From NCBI RefSeq assembly GCF_046297875.1, contig NZ_JBKBHD010000001.1:2170001-2234000 (forward strand): a DNA stretch of 64,000 nucleotides, read 5' to 3'. The position numbers and the translations under genes were made by a program. Below, piece by piece: positions 46,922-55,293 of this stretch (position 1 is its first letter; each line of letters opens with the position of its first letter). Below the pieces are notes generated by a model. It was not told the origin of the DNA. It was given only the letters and a program-made list of their open reading frames with translations, and searched no databases. This DNA comes from Parvibaculum sp046297875. GTDB taxonomy: Bacteria > Pseudomonadota > Alphaproteobacteria > Parvibaculales > Parvibaculaceae.

Positions 46922-47341
46922 ATGTTGCAACCGAAGCGCACTAAGTTCCGCAAGGCCCACAAGGGCCGCATCCATGGCAAGGCCAAGGGCGGAATGAATC
47001 TCGACTTTGGGGCTTTTGGCCTCAAGGCGCAGGAGCCTGCCCGTATCACGGCGCGGCAGATCGAGGCGGCGCGCCGCGCGATCACCCGTCACATGAAGCG
47101 TGCGGGCCGCGTGTGGATCCGGGTGTTCCCGGACGTGCCGGTTTCCTCGAAGCCGACCGAAGTCCGCATGGGTAAGGGCAAGGGCGCGCCGGAATACTGG
47201 GCAGCGCGTGTGAAGCCGGGCCGCATCATGTTCGAGATCGATGGCGTTCCGCTGTCGATTGCAGAAGAGGCGCTGCGTCTCGGCGCGGCAAAGCTGCCGA
47301 TCAAGACGCGTTTCGTGGCGCGTCCGGGCGAACACGCTTAA
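46922..47341 (+). CDS. rplP: 50S ribosomal protein L16
   Basis: 139 residues, start MLQPKRTKFRKAHKGR. Conserved FGAFGLKAQEPARITARQIEAARRAI and the GKGKGAPEYW region with the site of the Arg hydroxylation known in other species (R81-type) are present. Close to the A-site tRNA elbow. Confidence 0.98.
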   Translation: MLQPKRTKFRKAHKGRIHGKAKGGMNLDFGAFGLKAQEPARITARQIEAARRAITRHMKRAGRVWIRVFPDVPVSSKPTEVRMGKGKGAPEYWAARVKPGRIMFEIDGVPLSIAEEALRLGAAKLPIKTRFVARPGEHA

Positions 47342-47386
47342 GGCATCCGAACCCGTCTCCGGACGGTCGAATGAAAGGGTAAGGCC

Positions 47387-47590
47387 ATGAAGGCCAGCGA
47401 AGTACGAGACATGACGCCGGACCAGCTCGAGGATGAACTTCTCAAGCTGAAGAAGACGCAGTTCAACCTGCGCTTCCAGGGTGCGAGCGGCCAGCTCGAG
47501 AAGGTTCACCAGATGCGCCAGGTGCGCCGCGACATCGCGCGGATCAAGACGATCCAGAGCCAGCGTGCCGCTGAAGCGAAAAAGGGCTGA
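47387..47590 (+). CDS. rpmC: 50S ribosomal protein L29
   Basis: 67-residue helical-hairpin protein: MKASEVRDMTPDQLEDELLKLKK, then FNLRFQGASGQLE and the second helix RQVRRDIARIKTI. rpsQ follows after 10 bases. Confidence 0.97.
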   Translation: MKASEVRDMTPDQLEDELLKLKKTQFNLRFQGASGQLEKVHQMRQVRRDIARIKTIQSQRAAEAKKG

Positions 47591-47600
47591 GGATACCGAA

Positions 47601-47837
47601 ATGCCGAAGAGAATCCTTCAGGGTGTCGTGGTCAGCGACAAGAACGACAAGACGGTCGTGGTGAATGTCGAGCGCCGCTTCAAGGACCCGCTCCTCAAGA
47701 AGATTGTGCGCCGGTCGAAGAAGTTCCACGCCCATGACGAGAACAATGCGGCGAAAGTCGGCGACATCGTGAAAATTCGCGAATGCCGTCCGTTCTCGAA
47801 GCTGAAGAAGTGGGAAGTTTATACGGACGAAGCCTGA
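47601..47837 (+). CDS. rpsQ: 30S ribosomal protein S17
   Basis: 78 residues. The OB-fold protein starts MPKRILQGVVVSDKNDKTVVV and has YDP-region equivalent KKFHAHDENNAAKVGDIVKIRECRP. Last gene of the S10 set; rplN follows after 45 bases. Confidence 0.97.
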   Translation: MPKRILQGVVVSDKNDKTVVVNVERRFKDPLLKKIVRRSKKFHAHDENNAAKVGDIVKIRECRPFSKLKKWEVYTDEA

Positions 47838-47882
47838 TCCCAACCGGGATAAGGAACCGTTCCGAGCAAGGCGGATGAAGTC

Positions 47883-48251
47883 ATGATCCAGCAAGAAACC
47901 AATTTGGAGGTTGCCGACAACTCCGGTGCGCGTCGCGTGATGTGCATCAAGGTGCTCGGCGGTTCCAAGCGGAAGTACGCTTCCGTCGGCGACATCATCG
48001 TCGTCAGCATCAAGGAAGCGATTCCGCGCGGCAAGGTGAAGAAGGGCGACGTCATGAAGGCGGTCGTCGTTCGCACCGCCAAGGACATCCGCCGTGCAGA
48101 TGGCAGCGTTATCCGCTTCGACCGCAATGCGGCGGTGCTGATCAACAATCAGGGCGAACCGATCGGTACGCGTATCTTCGGCCCGGTGACGCGCGAACTT
48201 CGCGCCAAGAACCACATGAAGATCGTATCGCTCGCGCCGGAGGTGCTGTAA
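47883..48251 (+). CDS. rplN: 50S ribosomal protein L14
   Basis: 122 residues starting MIQQETNLEVADNSGARRVMCIKVLGG, ending KIVSLAPEVL. It contacts 16S rRNA in bridge B8. First gene of the spc set; its stop overlaps the rplX start by one base. Confidence 0.98.
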   Translation: MIQQETNLEVADNSGARRVMCIKVLGGSKRKYASVGDIIVVSIKEAIPRGKVKKGDVMKAVVVRTAKDIRRADGSVIRFDRNAAVLINNQGEPIGTRIFGPVTRELRAKNHMKIVSLAPEVL

Positions 48252-48568
48252 TGGCCGCGAAGATCAAGAAGGGCGACAAGGTCGTCGTCCTGACAGGCAA
48301 GGACAAGGGCAAGAAGGGCGATGTCATCGCCGTCTTCCCGAAAGAAAGCAAGGCGCTCGTGCAGGGCGTCAATATGGTGAAGCGCCACGAGAAGCCGTCG
48401 CAGACGACGACGGGCGGTATCGTGTCCCGCGAAGCGAAGATCGACCTGTCCAATATCGCGATCCAGGATCCGAAGACGGGCAAGGCGACGCGCGTTGGTT
48501 TCAAGACGCTGGATGACGGCCGCAAGGTCCGTGTTGCCAAGGCGTCGGGAGAGATGATCGATGGCTGA
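48251..48568 (+). CDS. rplX: 50S ribosomal protein L24
   Basis: 105 residues. The KOW motif KIKKGDKVVVLTGKDKGKKGDVI is at the N terminus, followed by VQGVNMVKRHEKPSQ. An assembly-initiator protein. Its end overlaps the rplE start by 8 bases. Confidence 0.98.
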   Translation: MAAKIKKGDKVVVLTGKDKGKKGDVIAVFPKESKALVQGVNMVKRHEKPSQTTTGGIVSREAKIDLSNIAIQDPKTGKATRVGFKTLDDGRKVRVAKASGEMIDG

Positions 48569-49118
48569 AGCTCAGTACACTCCGCGGCTGAAGGCCCAGT
48601 ACCTGGAACAGGTGCGTCCGGCGCTGACCGAGCAGTTCGGCTACAAGAACGTGCTTGAAGTTCCGCGGCTTGAAAAGATCGTGCTCAACATGGGCGTTGG
48701 CGAAGCGGTTGCCGACTCCAAGAAGATCAAGAGCGCGTTCGAGGATCTGCAGGCGATTGCCGGCCAGAAGCCGGTCATCACCAAGGCGAAAAAGTCGATT
48801 GCGACGTTCAAGCTGCGCGATGGCATGCCGATCGGCGTGAAGGTCACGCTCCGCAAGGACCGTATGTATGAGTTCCTCGACCGCCTGGTCACGATCGCGC
48901 TGCCGCGCGTGCGCGACTTCCGCGGCCTGAATGCGAAGAGCTTCGATGGCCGTGGCAACTACGCCATGGGCCTCAAGGAGCATATCGTGTTCCCGGAGAT
49001 CAACTACGACAAGGTCGATCAGGTCTGGGGCATGGACATCATCGTCTGCACGACGGCGAAGTCGGACGACGAGGCGCGCGAGCTGCTTCGTAAGTTCAAC
49101 TTTCCCTTCACGAAGTGA
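48561..49118 (+). CDS. rplE: 50S ribosomal protein L5
   Basis: 185 residues. It has VPRLEKIVLNMGVGEAVADSKK, GQKPVITKAKKSIATFKLRDGMPIGVKVTLR and RGLNAKSFDGRGNYAMGLKEH. Binds 5S rRNA. Starts within the last codons of rplX. Confidence 0.98.
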   Translation: MAEAQYTPRLKAQYLEQVRPALTEQFGYKNVLEVPRLEKIVLNMGVGEAVADSKKIKSAFEDLQAIAGQKPVITKAKKSIATFKLRDGMPIGVKVTLRKDRMYEFLDRLVTIALPRVRDFRGLNAKSFDGRGNYAMGLKEHIVFPEINYDKVDQVWGMDIIVCTTAKSDDEARELLRKFNFPFTK

Positions 49119-49160
49119 TTTTTTCTCTGGCTTGCTCAGGGCAGGCCAACGGAGGTTTGA

Positions 49161-49466
49161 ATGGCTAAGAAGAGCGCCATTAATCGGGATCAGAAGCGGC
49201 GGAAGCTGGTGGCGAAGTTTGCCAACAAGCGCGCAAAGCTGAAGGCTGCCACGAAGGACGAGTCGCTTTCGATGGAAGAGCGCTTCCAGGCGCAGCTCAA
49301 GCTTGCCGAGCTGCCGCGCAACTCGTCCAAGACCCGGGTTCACAACCGCTGCGAGGTTTCCGGCCGCAGCAAGGCTTATTACCGGAAGCTGCGCATGTCG
49401 CGTATCGCCCTTCGTGACCTCGCGTCGCGCGGGCAGATCCCCGGCATGGTCAAGTCGAGCTGGTAG
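49161..49466 (+). CDS. rpsN: 30S ribosomal protein S14 (zinc-independent form)
   Basis: 101 residues starting MAKKSAINRDQKRRKL. It is the long form without the CxxC pairs that bind zinc: only one Cys (RNRCEVSGRSKAYYRKLRMSR) lies in the C-terminal region. The matching zinc form would be a paralogue elsewhere, if present. Confidence 0.97.
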   Translation: MAKKSAINRDQKRRKLVAKFANKRAKLKAATKDESLSMEERFQAQLKLAELPRNSSKTRVHNRCEVSGRSKAYYRKLRMSRIALRDLASRGQIPGMVKSSW

Positions 49467-49477
49467 GAGACACGCGA

Positions 49478-49876
49478 ATGACGATGACCGATCCACTTGG
49501 CGATATGATCACCCGCATCCGCAATGCTCAGCTTCGCGGCAAGAGCAAGGTGGTTACGCCGGCTTCGAAGCTGCGCGGCTGGGTGCTTGATGTGCTCGCC
49601 GACGAAGGCTTCATCCGCGGTTACACGCGTGTCGAATATCCTGGCGGCAAGAGCGATTTCGAGATCGAGCTGAAGTATAACGAAGGCGCCCCCGTCATCC
49701 AGATGATCGAACGTGTGTCGACGCCGGGCCGCCGGGTCTACTCGTCGGTAAAGACGATGCCGACGGTGCATAACGGCCTTGGTATTTCGATCCTCTCGAC
49801 TCCGAAGGGCATCATGTCCGACGCGGCCGCGCGGGAACAGAATGTAGGTGGCGAGGTTCTCTGCCGCGTCTTCTAG
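49478..49876 (+). CDS. rpsH: 30S ribosomal protein S8
   Basis: 132 residues with MTDPLGDMITRIRNAQLRGK near the start and the C-terminal GLGISILSTPKGIMSDAAAREQNVGGEVLCRVF. S8 binds 16S rRNA helix 21 and in E. coli represses the spc operon. GGAGACACGCG lies before the start. Confidence 0.98.
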   Translation: MTMTDPLGDMITRIRNAQLRGKSKVVTPASKLRGWVLDVLADEGFIRGYTRVEYPGGKSDFEIELKYNEGAPVIQMIERVSTPGRRVYSSVKTMPTVHNGLGISILSTPKGIMSDAAAREQNVGGEVLCRVF

Positions 49877-49920
49877 GACAGGCAGGGGCATTCGGCACGA
49901 GACGACAGGAAACAGGAACC

Positions 49921-50454
49921 ATGTCGCGAATTGGTAAGTATCCCATCGAACTCCCCAAGGGAGTCACGGTGACGCTGAACGGTCAGGAAGTGATCGCAAA
50001 GGGCGCCAAGGGCGAGCTGCGGCTTACCTTGGTGGACGACGTGACGGTCGAGCAGAGCGAGGCGGGCATCAAGGTCGCGCCGCGCGATGACTCGCAGCGC
50101 GCTCGCGCGATGTGGGGCCTGTCGCGGACGCTGGTAAAGAACCTCGTCGACGGCGTGACGGAAGGCTTCTCGAAGACGCTCGAAATCAACGGCGTCGGCT
50201 ACCGTGCAGCGATTCAGGGCAAGAACCTGCAGCTGAACCTCGGTTTCAGCCATGAAGTTCTCTACCCGATCCCGGAAGGCATCGACATCAAGTGCACGAA
50301 GCCGACCGAAATCGTCGTGAGCGGTATCGACAAGCAGAAAGTCGGTCAGGTTGCGGCGGAAATCCGCGCTTATCGCGGACCGGAGCCCTACAAGGGCAAG
50401 GGCGTGAAGTACGCCGGCGAATATATCTTCCGCAAGGAAGGCAAGAAGAAGTGA
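49921..50454 (+). CDS. rplF: 50S ribosomal protein L6
   Basis: 177 residues, starting MSRIGKYPIELPKGV. The repeated domain ends in the conserved RGPEPYKGKGVKYAGEYIFRKEGKK. Lies near the factor-binding site. Confidence 0.98.
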   Translation: MSRIGKYPIELPKGVTVTLNGQEVIAKGAKGELRLTLVDDVTVEQSEAGIKVAPRDDSQRARAMWGLSRTLVKNLVDGVTEGFSKTLEINGVGYRAAIQGKNLQLNLGFSHEVLYPIPEGIDIKCTKPTEIVVSGIDKQKVGQVAAEIRAYRGPEPYKGKGVKYAGEYIFRKEGKKK

Positions 50455-50467
50455 TCGGATCCAGGCC

Positions 50468-50824
50468 ATGAGCAAGATGAACAACCTCACTCAACGCCGG
50501 GCCATGCGCAATCGCGCGAAGCTCGCGCGGGTTTCGACGAACCGGCCCCGTCTGTCCGTGTTCCGGTCCTCGAAGCATATCTATGCGCAGGTAATCGACG
50601 ATGCGCGCGGCGTGACCGTCGCTGCCGCCTCCTCGCTCGACGAGGGTCTGAAGGCGAAGTCCGGTGCGAATGTCGACGCGGCGTCGGCCGTAGGCAAGCT
50701 CGTTGCCGAGCGCGCGAAGCAGGCCGGTGTCACCGATGTCGTCTTCGATCGCGGCGAATACATCTATCATGGGCGCGTCAAGGCGCTCGCCGAAGGCGCC
50801 CGCGAAGGCGGTCTCAACTTCTAA
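50468..50824 (+). CDS. rplR: 50S ribosomal protein L18
   Basis: 118 residues. RPRLSVFRSSKHIYAQVIDD and the C-terminal FDRGEYIYHGRVKALAEGAREGGLNF are family signatures. Binds 5S rRNA with L5. 12 bases before rpsE. Confidence 0.98.
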   Translation: MSKMNNLTQRRAMRNRAKLARVSTNRPRLSVFRSSKHIYAQVIDDARGVTVAAASSLDEGLKAKSGANVDAASAVGKLVAERAKQAGVTDVVFDRGEYIYHGRVKALAEGAREGGLNF

Positions 50825-50836
50825 AGGAAACTGGCT

Positions 50837-51403
50837 GTGGCACGTAAGGAAAACAGAGACCGGGATCGGGATCGCGAAGAGCGCGACAGCGAGTTTGTGG
50901 ACAAGCTTGTCCACATCAATCGCGTCGCCAAGGTTGTGAAGGGTGGCCGCCGCTTCGGCTTCGCTGCGCTCGTTGTGGTTGGTGACCAGAAGGGCCGTGT
51001 CGGCTTCGGTCATGGCAAGGCGCGTGAAGTGCCGGAAGCGATCCGCAAGGCGACTGAATCCGCGAAGCGCGCGATGATCCGCGTGCCTCTGCGCGAAGGC
51101 CGCACGTTGCATCACGATGTCGACGGCCGCCATGGTGCGGGCCGCGTGGTTCTCCGCGCCGCTCCTCCTGGCACCGGCATCATCGCAGGCGGTCCGATGC
51201 GCGCTGTGTTCGAGACGCTCGGCGTCCAGGACGTGGTTGCGAAGTCGCTCGGCTCGTCGAATCCGTACAACATGGTGCGTGCGACTTTCGACGCACTGAA
51301 GAATGAGCAGAGCCCGCGCATGGTTGCGGCGCGCCGCGGCAAGAAGGTCAGCGAGATCGTTGGCCGCCGTTCGGACGCCGCTGCCGAAGCCGGTATCGAG
51401 TAA
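50837..51403 (+). CDS. rpsE: 30S ribosomal protein S5
   Basis: 188 residues with a GTG start. The N terminus is an unusual run of alternating charges (KENRDRDRDREERDSEF) before the conserved VHINRVAKVVKGGRRFGFAALVVVGD. The GPMRAVFETLGVQDVVAKSLGSSNPYNMVRAT core is intact. Acts in decoding accuracy and mRNA unwinding. Confidence 0.98.
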   Translation: MARKENRDRDRDREERDSEFVDKLVHINRVAKVVKGGRRFGFAALVVVGDQKGRVGFGHGKAREVPEAIRKATESAKRAMIRVPLREGRTLHHDVDGRHGAGRVVLRAAPPGTGIIAGGPMRAVFETLGVQDVVAKSLGSSNPYNMVRATFDALKNEQSPRMVAARRGKKVSEIVGRRSDAAAEAGIE

Positions 51404-51421
51404 GCCAAGAGGAACGAACCG

Positions 51422-51625
51422 ATGGCAGCGAAGAAGTCAGCCGGCAAGACGGTGACGGTGCAGCAGATCGGCAGCCCGCTCCGCCGCGAGCCGTCGCAGC
51501 GCGAGACCTTGATCGGTCTCGGCCTGAACAAGATGCATCGTACCCGCACGCTTGAGGATACTCCGGCCGTGCGCGGCATGATCGGCAAGGTGTCACATCT
51601 CGTCCGCGTCGTGGACGAGGCCTGA
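51422..51625 (+). CDS. rpmD: 50S ribosomal protein L30
   Basis: 67 residues. TVQQIGSPLRREPSQRETLIGLGLNKMHRTRTLEDTPAVRGMIGKVSHLV is a full L30. Between rpsE (18 bases) and rplO (41 bases). Confidence 0.97.
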   Translation: MAAKKSAGKTVTVQQIGSPLRREPSQRETLIGLGLNKMHRTRTLEDTPAVRGMIGKVSHLVRVVDEA

Positions 51626-51666
51626 ACGCATTCATATTGAGAGCCCCTGGCTCGCGAGGCAGAACG

Positions 51667-52149
51667 ATGAAACTGAATGAAATCCGCGACAACGAAGGCG
51701 CCCGCAAGTCGCGTATGCGCGTGGGCCGCGGCATCGGCTCCGGCAAGGGCAAGACCGGCGGACGCGGTGTGAAGGGTCAGAAGTCCCGTACCGGCGTGGC
51801 GATCAAGGGCTACGAAGGCGGCCAGATGCCGATTCACATGCGCCTGCCAAAGCGCGGCTTCAAGAATCTGTTCCGTCTGGACTTCGTGGCAGTCAATATC
51901 GGCCGCATTCAGGCCGCGGTCGATGCAGGCAAGATTGCCAAGGGTGCGAAGGTCGATGCGGCTGCGCTCGTCGAGGCCGGCGTCATTCGCCGCGTCAAGG
52001 ACGGTGTGCGTCTTCTTGGCAGCGGCGAGCTCACGACGAAGCTCGATTTTGAAGTTTCCGGCGCGTCGGCCGGTGCGAAGGCCGCAGTCGAAAAGGCCGG
52101 CGGCTCCGTCACTGTGATCGAGCCGAAAGCGAAGGCGGCGGCTGAGTAA
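51667..52149 (+). CDS. rplO: 50S ribosomal protein L15
   Basis: 160 residues beginning MKLNEIRDNEGARKSRMRVGRGIGSGKGKTGGRGVKGQKSR, the basic extended part that threads into 23S rRNA, and a globular C-terminal domain. The Met at 51667 with GAGG upstream is used. Confidence 0.97.
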   Translation: MKLNEIRDNEGARKSRMRVGRGIGSGKGKTGGRGVKGQKSRTGVAIKGYEGGQMPIHMRLPKRGFKNLFRLDFVAVNIGRIQAAVDAGKIAKGAKVDAAALVEAGVIRRVKDGVRLLGSGELTTKLDFEVSGASAGAKAAVEKAGGSVTVIEPKAKAAAE

Positions 52150-52198
52150 GCAAGCTCCATTTCTGCGGGCCGGATGTCCGGGCGACAAGGTGAGATGA

Positions 52199-53542
52199 AT
52201 GGCATCAGCGGCTGAACAGCTCGCAGCGAACCTCAACTTCGCGGCCTTCTCCAAGGCGACCGAGTTGAAGAAGCGCATCTGGTTCACACTGGGTGTGCTG
52301 ATCGTCTATCGCCTTGGCACCTATATCCCGCTGCCGGGTATCGACCCGATTGCGCTGGCGCAGGTTTTCAGCCAGCAGCAGTCCGGTCTTCTTGGCGTGT
52401 TCGATATGTTCGCGGGTGGTGCGATCGGCCGAATGGCCATCTTCGCGCTTGCGATCATGCCCTACATCTCGGCATCGATCATCATCCAGCTGATGACGAC
52501 CGTCTCGCCGCATCTCGCCCAGCTCAAGAAAGAGGGCGAGCAGGGCCGCAAGCAGATCAACCAGTACACGCGCTACGGCACTGTGATTCTTGCCGCACTG
52601 CAGGGCTACGGTATCGCGGTCGGTCTCGAAGGCGCGCAGAGCGGTGTCGGCAGTGTGGTTATCGACCCGGGCTACTTCTTCCGTGCCACCACCGTCATCA
52701 CGCTGGTCGGCGGTACAGTCTTCCTGATGTGGCTTGGCGAGCAGATCACGGCGCGCGGCGTGGGCAATGGTATCTCGCTCATCATCTTCTCGGGCATCGT
52801 CGCGGAGCTGCCTCGCGCTCTCGCCGGTACGCTCGAACTCAGCCGTCAGGGCGCCCTCTCCGTGGCGATCGTTCTTTTTCTGGCGGTCATGGTCATCGTT
52901 GTCATCATGGGCATCGTGTTCGTGGAGCGCGCGCAGCGCCGACTCCTCGTGCAGTACCCAAAACGCCAGGTGGGCAACAAGCTCTATGGCGGCGACAGCT
53001 CACATCTGCCGCTGAAACTCAACACGGCCGGCGTCATTCCGCCGATCTTTGCCTCGTCGATCCTGCTGCTACCGATCACGCTTGCCAATTTCAGCGGCGG
53101 GCAGGGCCCGGATTGGCTGAACACAATCACCGGCATGCTGGCGCATGGTCAGCCGCTCTATATCGCGCTCTATGCCGCGGGCATCATCTTCTTCGCCTTC
53201 TTCTATACGGCGATCGTGTTCAATCCTGCGGACACGGCCGACAATCTGAAGAAGTATGGCGGCTTCATTCCGGGCATCCGTCCGGGGCAGCGCACGGCGG
53301 AATATATCGACTACGTTCTGACGCGGCTCACGGCGGTTGGTGCGATTTATCTCACGATTGTCTGCCTGATCCCGGAAATCCTGATCTCGCAGTACAATGT
53401 GCCGTTCTATTTCGGCGGCACCTCGCTCCTCATCGTGGTGAGCGTGACCATGGATACGGTCTCGCAGGTGCAGAGCCATCTTCTCGCGCACCAGTATGAA
53501 GGCCTCATCAAGAAGTCGAAACTCAGGGGCCAGCGCCGATGA
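52199..53542 (+). CDS. secY: Protein translocase subunit SecY
   Basis: 447-residue channel subunit with ten predicted transmembrane segments, the plug region after the first helix, and conserved GIGNGISLIIF-type ARGVGNGISLIIFSGIV and YPKRQVGNKLYGG cytosolic loop. Works with SecE (25,470) and SecA. It ends in an ATGA overlap with adk. Confidence 0.98.
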   Translation: MASAAEQLAANLNFAAFSKATELKKRIWFTLGVLIVYRLGTYIPLPGIDPIALAQVFSQQQSGLLGVFDMFAGGAIGRMAIFALAIMPYISASIIIQLMTTVSPHLAQLKKEGEQGRKQINQYTRYGTVILAALQGYGIAVGLEGAQSGVGSVVIDPGYFFRATTVITLVGGTVFLMWLGEQITARGVGNGISLIIFSGIVAELPRALAGTLELSRQGALSVAIVLFLAVMVIVVIMGIVFVERAQRRLLVQYPKRQVGNKLYGGDSSHLPLKLNTAGVIPPIFASSILLLPITLANFSGGQGPDWLNTITGMLAHGQPLYIALYAAGIIFFAFFYTAIVFNPADTADNLKKYGGFIPGIRPGQRTAEYIDYVLTRLTAVGAIYLTIVCLIPEILISQYNVPFYFGGTSLLIVVSVTMDTVSQVQSHLLAHQYEGLIKKSKLRGQRR

Positions 53543-54111
53543 AACTGATCCTTCTTGGACCGCCCGGTGCCGGCAAAGGTACGCAGGCGAAGCGTCTTGA
53601 AGACAAGTACGGCTTTGTCCAGCTTTCGACCGGCGACATGCTGCGCGCAGCCGTAGCCGCGGGTACCGAAACCGGCAAGAAGGCCGAGGCCATCATGGCG
53701 CGCGGCGAACTGGTGCCGAACGACGTCGTGGTCGGGATCATCGCGGACCGGATCGAGCAGCCGGACGTGGCAAAGGGCTACATTCTGGACGGCTTCCCCC
53801 GGAACGTCGCCCAGGCCGAGGCGCTGGACGAGATGCTGAAGGGCAAGGGTGCCGCGCTCGATGCCGTGGTCGAACTCGTGGTCGATGACAGCGTCCTGCT
53901 CAAGCGGATCGAAACCCGCGCAGCCGAGACGGTAGGCGGCGCCCGTGCAGACGACAATGCCGAGGCGCTGGCAAAGCGCCTCAAGGTCTATCACGAGCAG
54001 ACAGCGCCGCTCTCGGCCTATTACAAGGGCAAGGGCAGGCTGAAGGCCGTGGACGGCATGAAGGAAATGGATGAGGTAACCCGCCAGATCGAGGCGGCCC
54101 TCGGGCTTTGA
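53539..54111 (+). CDS. adk: Adenylate kinase, short form
   Basis: 190 residues. The P-loop GPPGAGKG is at 7-14, with DGFPRN and the AMP-site STGDMLRAAV present. The LID is short (RAAETVGGARADDNAEALAKRL) and has no zinc-binding cysteines, the short variant common in alphaproteobacteria. It interconverts ATP, AMP and ADP. Translationally coupled to secY. Confidence 0.97.
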   Translation: MKLILLGPPGAGKGTQAKRLEDKYGFVQLSTGDMLRAAVAAGTETGKKAEAIMARGELVPNDVVVGIIADRIEQPDVAKGYILDGFPRNVAQAEALDEMLKGKGAALDAVVELVVDDSVLLKRIETRAAETVGGARADDNAEALAKRLKVYHEQTAPLSAYYKGKGRLKAVDGMKEMDEVTRQIEAALGL

Positions 54112-54140
54112 AACGAGAAAAGGAGAGTTCGCTTAGCCGG

Positions 54141-54168
54141 TTGACTGGGGATCAGTAAATTCTATAAT
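54141..54168 (+). promoter_or_regulatory. Promoter of the alpha operon (rpsM)
   Basis: TTGACT (54141-54146), a 16-base spacer and a perfect TATAAT (54163-54168) in the 198-base gap between adk and rpsM, giving a leader of about 135 bases. One of the best promoter matches in the window. Confidence 0.75.
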
Positions 54169-54309
54169 CCCGGCCTTCGCGGCGGTACTTTCAGAGAACG
54201 AACCGGCTCAGGACCGAAAAATGGCGGAATTCCGCGGTTTTCGGGCGGTCCGAGGCGGGTTTTTACTCAGGTGCCGGGTTAAGCGATTCCCGAAGTTTAG
54301 GAGAGACAC

Positions 54310-54678
54310 GTGGCTCGTATCGCTGGCGTCAATATCCCGACCAACAAGCGGGTGGTCATCGGCCTGACCTATATCCATGGCATCGGCAATGCCAAGGCCA
54401 AGGAAATCTGCGCCGCGGTCGGCATTCCGGCCGAGCGCCGCGTGAATGAGCTGACCGACGCCGAGGTCATCCAGATCCGAGAGACGATCGACCGCGATTA
54501 TCTCGTGGAAGGCGATCTGCGGCGCGAAGTCTCGATGAATATCAAGCGGCTGATGGATCTCGGCTGCTACCGCGGTCTGCGCCACCGCAAGGGCCTGCCG
54601 GTCCGCGGCCAGCGCACCCACACCAATGCCCGCACCCGCAAGGGTCCGGCGAAGGCTATTGCCGGCAAGAAGAAGTAA
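54310..54678 (+). CDS. rpsM: 30S ribosomal protein S13
   Basis: 122 residues, GTG start (MARIAGVNIPTNKRV), with TYIHGIGNAKAKEIC and the C-terminal RGLPVRGQRTHTNARTRKGPAKAI. Forms the intersubunit bridge to L5. TTTAGGAGAGACAC precedes the start. Confidence 0.98.
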   Translation: MARIAGVNIPTNKRVVIGLTYIHGIGNAKAKEICAAVGIPAERRVNELTDAEVIQIRETIDRDYLVEGDLRREVSMNIKRLMDLGCYRGLRHRKGLPVRGQRTHTNARTRKGPAKAIAGKKK

Positions 54679-54747
54679 CAGGCCCAGGGCTCTTTATTCC
54701 GGGGCGCGGGCAACGCGTTTCCCGCGTGACACGAAGGTTTCAGACGG

Positions 54748-55137
54748 ATGGCGAAAGACAAGGTTCGCGTTAAGCGCAAGGAACGGAAGAATATCTCGTC
54801 GGGCGTTGCCCACGTGAATTCCACGTTCAACAACACGATGATCACGATCACGGATGCCCAGGGCAACGCGATCTCGTGGTCCTCGGCCGGCATGATGGGT
54901 TTCAAGGGCAGCCGCAAGTCGACGCCCTTCGCCGCGCAGATGGCGGCGGAAGATGCAGGCAAGAAGGCCATGGAACACGGCATGCGCACCCTCGAAGTCG
55001 AGGTTTGCGGTCCGGGTTCGGGCCGCGAGTCGGCGCTGCGCGCGCTGCAGTCGGTGGGCTTCACCGTCACGACCATCCGCGACGTGACGCCGATCCCGCA
55101 CAATGGTTGCCGCCCGCCCAAGCGGCGCCGCGTCTGA
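54748..55137 (+). CDS. rpsK: 30S ribosomal protein S11
   Basis: 129 residues. It has HVNSTFNNTMITITDAQGNAISWSSAG and the C-terminal VTTIRDVTPIPHNGCRPPKRRRV. Lies on the platform by the E site. Confidence 0.98.
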   Translation: MAKDKVRVKRKERKNISSGVAHVNSTFNNTMITITDAQGNAISWSSAGMMGFKGSRKSTPFAAQMAAEDAGKKAMEHGMRTLEVEVCGPGSGRESALRALQSVGFTVTTIRDVTPIPHNGCRPPKRRRV

Positions 55138-55293
55138 GGTGACCCGTATCTGACCGGCATGGCTATCGCCGCGCCGGTCACGTCCGTTCGCACGATTGAA
55201 TGGTGGAACGGACGTTAAAGAGATCAGGTGGCGGATGTCTCCCGCCCGGTGCGCATCGCTCGCGCGCCGCAAACGACGGCACGAGGTTTCAAA

